Part shown: piece by piece, positions 61,536-64,000 of the stretch
Layout: the number at the start of each line of letters is the position of its first letter
Position numbering within the stretch: the stretch's first letter is position 1
Origin: Hyphomonadaceae bacterium BL14
GTDB lineage: Bacteria > Pseudomonadota > Alphaproteobacteria > Caulobacterales > Maricaulaceae
DNA: 64,000 nt
Assembly: GCA_027627705.1 (NCBI GenBank)
Contig: CP091242.1
Span: forward strand, 670,076 to 734,075
Reading direction: 5' to 3'
Made by a program: the position numbers and the translations under genes
The notes under the pieces: model-generated
Seen by the model: only the letters and a program-made list of their open reading frames with translations
What the model was told of the DNA's origin: nothing
Database searches by the model: none

Positions 61536-62546
61536 TTAGTCCGTCAGCCAGGGCGGTGTGGGCAATCCCTTCTCTCGCAGGAAGGCGGGGTTGTAGAGCT
61601 TGGACTGGTAGCGTGATCCGTGATCGCACAGGATTGTCACGATGGTGTGGCCCGGTCCCAGCTTGCGCGCCATGTGCACGGCGCCTGCGATATTGATCCC
61701 CGCCGATCCGCCCAGGCACAGGCCTTCGTGCATGACGAGGTCATAGAGGATTTCCAGCGCTTCCTCGTCGGGAATGCGGAAGGCGTCGTCGATCACCGCG
61801 CCTTCGAGATTTTTGGTGATCCGGCTCTGACCGATGCCTTCGGTGATGGAATTGCCTTCGGCTTTCAGTTCGCCATGGGCATAATAGCCGTACAGCGCCG
61901 CGCCGCCGGGATCGGCCAGTGCGATGCGGACATCTGAATTCCGGCTCTTGAGGGCGTCTGACACGCCTGCAATCGTCCCGCCCGAGCCCACAGCGGCGAC
62001 GAAGGCGTCGACCTTGCCGCCGGTCTGGGTCCAGATTTCCGGACCGGTCGTCTCGGCATGGACGCGCCGGTTGGCGGTATTGTCAAACTGGTTGGCCCAG
62101 ATCGCGCCATGGGGCTCGGACGCATTCATCTCCTGCGCCAGCTGGCCTGAATAGCGCGCATAATGGTTCGGGTTGGCATAGGGGACGGCGTCCACCTCGA
62201 TCAGTTCGGCGCCCATGAGGCGGATGGCGGCGGCTTTCTCGCGCGACTGGGTGCGCGGGAACACGATGACCACCCGGTAGCCGAGCGCGCGGCCGACCAT
62301 GGCCAGGCCAATACCGGTATTGCCCGCCGTACCCTCGACAATCGTGCCGCCGGGTTTCAGCGCGCCGGAGCGTTCCGCATCACGGATAATGCCCAGCGCG
62401 GCGCGGTCCTTCACGGAGCCGCCCGGATTGAGAAACTCCGCCTTGCCCAGAATCTCGCACCCTGTGGCGTCGGAGACGCGGTTGAGGCGCACCAGCGGCG
62501 TGTTGCCGATCAGATCGATGACGGAACGGGCGGGGGCTTGGGTCAT
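61536..62546 (-). CDS. cysK: Cysteine synthase A family PLP enzyme
   Basis: 336 residues. The PLP lysine is in NPGGSVKDRAALG, the phosphate loop in EGTAGNTGIGLAM and GSGGTIAGVSDAL. It makes cysteine from O-acetylserine and sulfide. The C-terminal RYQSKLYNPAFLREKGLP extension makes it longer than E. coli CysK and resembles the Cds1 desulfhydrase/CysK subgroup, so direction of catalysis in vivo is open. The ATG at 62546 has TGGAGA upstream; the frame is open further upstream without support. Confidence 0.9.
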   Translation of the reverse strand: MTQAPARSVIDLIGNTPLVRLNRVSDATGCEILGKAEFLNPGGSVKDRAALGIIRDAERSGALKPGGTIVEGTAGNTGIGLAMVGRALGYRVVIVFPRTQSREKAAAIRLMGAELIEVDAVPYANPNHYARYSGQLAQEMNASEPHGAIWANQFDNTANRRVHAETTGPEIWTQTGGKVDAFVAAVGSGGTIAGVSDALKSRNSDVRIALADPGGAALYGYYAHGELKAEGNSITEGIGQSRITKNLEGAVIDDAFRIPDEEALEILYDLVMHEGLCLGGSAGINIAGAVHMARKLGPGHTIVTILCDHGSRYQSKLYNPAFLREKGLPTPPWLTD

Positions 62547-62811
62547 GGCGGGCGTCTCCAGGCGGGCTCGCGATGTCAATGCCAGATAGGGCGTTGATAT
62601 GCGAGCCTTACACGCAAAAACCTCAGACGCGCGTGTCAGGCACGGCCCCCAGCGCACCATGAAGGTGAGTATCGCGGCACACCTGCAACAGGCTGACAGG
62701 ATCGGTGGCGGGTCATGCCGCCCGGCTGGAGGCAGACGGCCGGGCGGGCGCACGACGAGGTCGTGATGCCAAAGCCGCGTGATGGGAACCGGTCATCGCG
62801 GGTGCAGCAGG

Positions 62812-64000
62812 CTAGCCGCCGCGTGCGAAGATCACCTCGCGCACGGTGCGCACCAGAATGACGCAATCGCGCCACAGCGACCAGTTGCGCACATACCAGG
62901 CGTCCAGGCGCGCGCGTTCGGCAAATGTGGTCTGGTTGCGGCCGTTGGTCTGCCACAGGCCGGTCAGGCCGGGGCGCATGCGGGCATAGGCGGTCATATA
63001 GTCACCATAGGCGCTAATCTGGGACAGCGTCATCGGCCGCGGCCCGACCAGGCTCATATCGCCCCGCAAGACGTTGATCAGCTGGGGCAGTTCATCCAGA
63101 TTGGTCTTGCGGATCAGCCAGCCCACCGGCGTGATGCGCGGATCGCGGCGCAGTTTCTGGAAGGCGTGCCACTCCGACGCGATGGCCGGATTATCGCGGA
63201 TCAGTTTGTCCAGGCGCGCCTCTGCGTCCAGCTGCATGGACCGGAATTTCAGGCAGTCAAAACTCCGCCCGCCGCGGCCGACGCGCCTCTGGCGGAACAG
63301 GGCCGGCCCGCCATCGGCGCGTACGGCCAGGGTAATGGCGGCCAGCACGGGTGCCAGCAGCACCAACAGCCCTGCGGATGCGGCCACATCGAACACGCGC
63401 TTGGCTATCTCCGCTGCCGGACGGGCCAGCGGGTCACGCACATCGATGAAGGACACGTCTTCCAGCGGATAGTTGAGCACTTCGGCCTGGGTGGGCAGGG
63501 GACCGATCTGGGGTGCCAGCAGGAAGGGCACGCCCTCCAGGACGAGGGCGCGGATCACGTCGTGCTGATCCTGCTCATCGGGCGCGGGCGCATAGACCAC
63601 GCCTCTGCCCGAAATGGAGGCGCGCCGCATCGCGTCGATCAGGCGCGCCTTGTCCATGTCGTCAGTCGCTACCACGCTGTCCACATGGACGCCCAGCGCG
63701 TCGTGCCTGGCGATCACCTCGCGCACCGCGCCCGATCGGACGGCTGCCGTGAAGAGGACGGCCGGGCTGGTCCACAGTCCGGCCGATCTGAGCGCCTGAC
63801 GCGCGGCCAGGCGCGTGCCCGCCAGCGCGGGTGCCAGAATGAGCCAGTGTGTGGCGGTCAGCACGCGTGAGCCGACCTCGATGGTGGCGAACTGAATGGC
63901 CCCCGCGCCCAGCATCGCCACCGCGCACCCCGTCAGGATAGCCGGGAGCTGGTCCGTTAACGCCTCGCGGCGGTGATAGTGACCCTTGGAGCGCAGCCAG
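62812..64000 (-). CDS. Undecaprenyl-phosphate sugar phosphotransferase (WbaP-like), 5' end outside window
   Basis: At least 396 codons; the frame runs off the window end, where KGHYHRREALTDQLP is already in the family pattern. Visible parts are N-terminal membrane helices, a CoA-binding-like central domain, a re-entrant helix (about 60% through) and the bacterial sugar transferase domain with LFRQRRVGRGGRSFDCLKFR, KTNLDELPQLINVLRGDMSL and VGPRPM. This is a polyisoprenyl-phosphate hexose-1-phosphate transferase, which starts O-antigen or exopolysaccharide repeat units. Stop TAG at 62812. Confidence 0.93.
   Translation of the reverse strand, partial: WLRSKGHYHRREALTDQLPAILTGCAVAMLGAGAIQFATIEVGSRVLTATHWLILAPALAGTRLAARQALRSAGLWTSPAVLFTAAVRSGAVREVIARHDALGVHVDSVVATDDMDKARLIDAMRRASISGRGVVYAPAPDEQDQHDVIRALVLEGVPFLLAPQIGPLPTQAEVLNYPLEDVSFIDVRDPLARPAAEIAKRVFDVAASAGLLVLLAPVLAAITLAVRADGGPALFRQRRVGRGGRSFDCLKFRSMQLDAEARLDKLIRDNPAIASEWHAFQKLRRDPRITPVGWLIRKTNLDELPQLINVLRGDMSLVGPRPMTLSQISAYGDYMTAYARMRPGLTGLWQTNGRNQTTFAERARLDAWYVRNWSLWRDCVILVRTVREVIFARGG

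Overview
This window reads as chromosome of a GC-rich alphaproteobacterium. The evidence is an ATP12 F1-assembly chaperone, CtaA/COX15 heme A synthase, an NDUFS4-like complex I accessory subunit, class I PHA synthase, TonB-dependent receptors and the crcB-rluC-HAD-atp12 gene order. A marine Maricaulales/Hyphomonadales-type organism (Maricaulis, Oceanicaulis, Glycocaulis and relatives) would fit, but that placement is inference. Most of the window is dense core genome with 4-base ATGA/GTGA overlaps. There are six tRNA genes (Tyr, Phe, Thr, Glu, Pro, Arg) and no rRNA or CRISPR.

Layout. 0-10.8 kb: rarA (cut by the window edge), a Tat-exported nitroreductase-like protein with a MarR regulator, the fluC-rluC-HAD-atp12 operon, an ECF sigma/anti-sigma pair divergent from an exported DUF4168 protein, RidA and a sodium:solute symporter. 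10.8-17.6 kb: AidB-like acyl-CoA dehydrogenase, an exported beta-helical GIN/DUF2807 protein, rlmB, tRNA-Tyr followed by an AT-richer GIY-YIG-like islet, and ruvX with two AEC transporters. 17.7-27.3 kb: outer-membrane and exported proteins (alginate-export-like barrel, two TonB-dependent receptors, an exported VOC protein, a lipoprotein cytochrome c) and a methyltransferase.

27.8-31.0 kb is the most interesting part. On the minus strand lies an AT-rich accessory operon: a promoter, a 59-residue Cys-rich RiPP precursor candidate (30330-30509) too short for routine ORF calling, an 11-bp hairpin, an MvdC/MvdD-type ATP-grasp peptide maturase, and a translationally coupled membrane-anchored gene. 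An IS5-family element split that last gene. Removing the IS and one TA restores the reading frame exactly. It looks like a single-enzyme ATP-grasp RiPP (graspetide-like) locus with a partly broken operon.

31-42.5 kb returns to core genes: tRNA-Thr, ndk, an ABC-F ATPase, a repeat pair, two acyl-CoA dehydrogenases, ctaA, a lipoprotein, rplM-rpsI and two membrane glycosyltransferases. 42.5-43.5 kb is non-coding and full of palindromes. 43.5-45.2 kb is a second AT-rich insertion: a DUF262 protein with a DGQQR motif plus a HEPN protein with an RxxxxH motif, a probable two-gene defence or toxin-antitoxin cassette. 45.3-64 kb holds phaC, glpX-recJ, an SGNH-like exported protein, a LOG-family protein, ppa, a DUF192 protein, the NDUFS4-like gene, a MacA/MacB-type export operon, metC, an amino-acid binding protein, cysK and a WbaP-type sugar-phosphate transferase cut by the window end.
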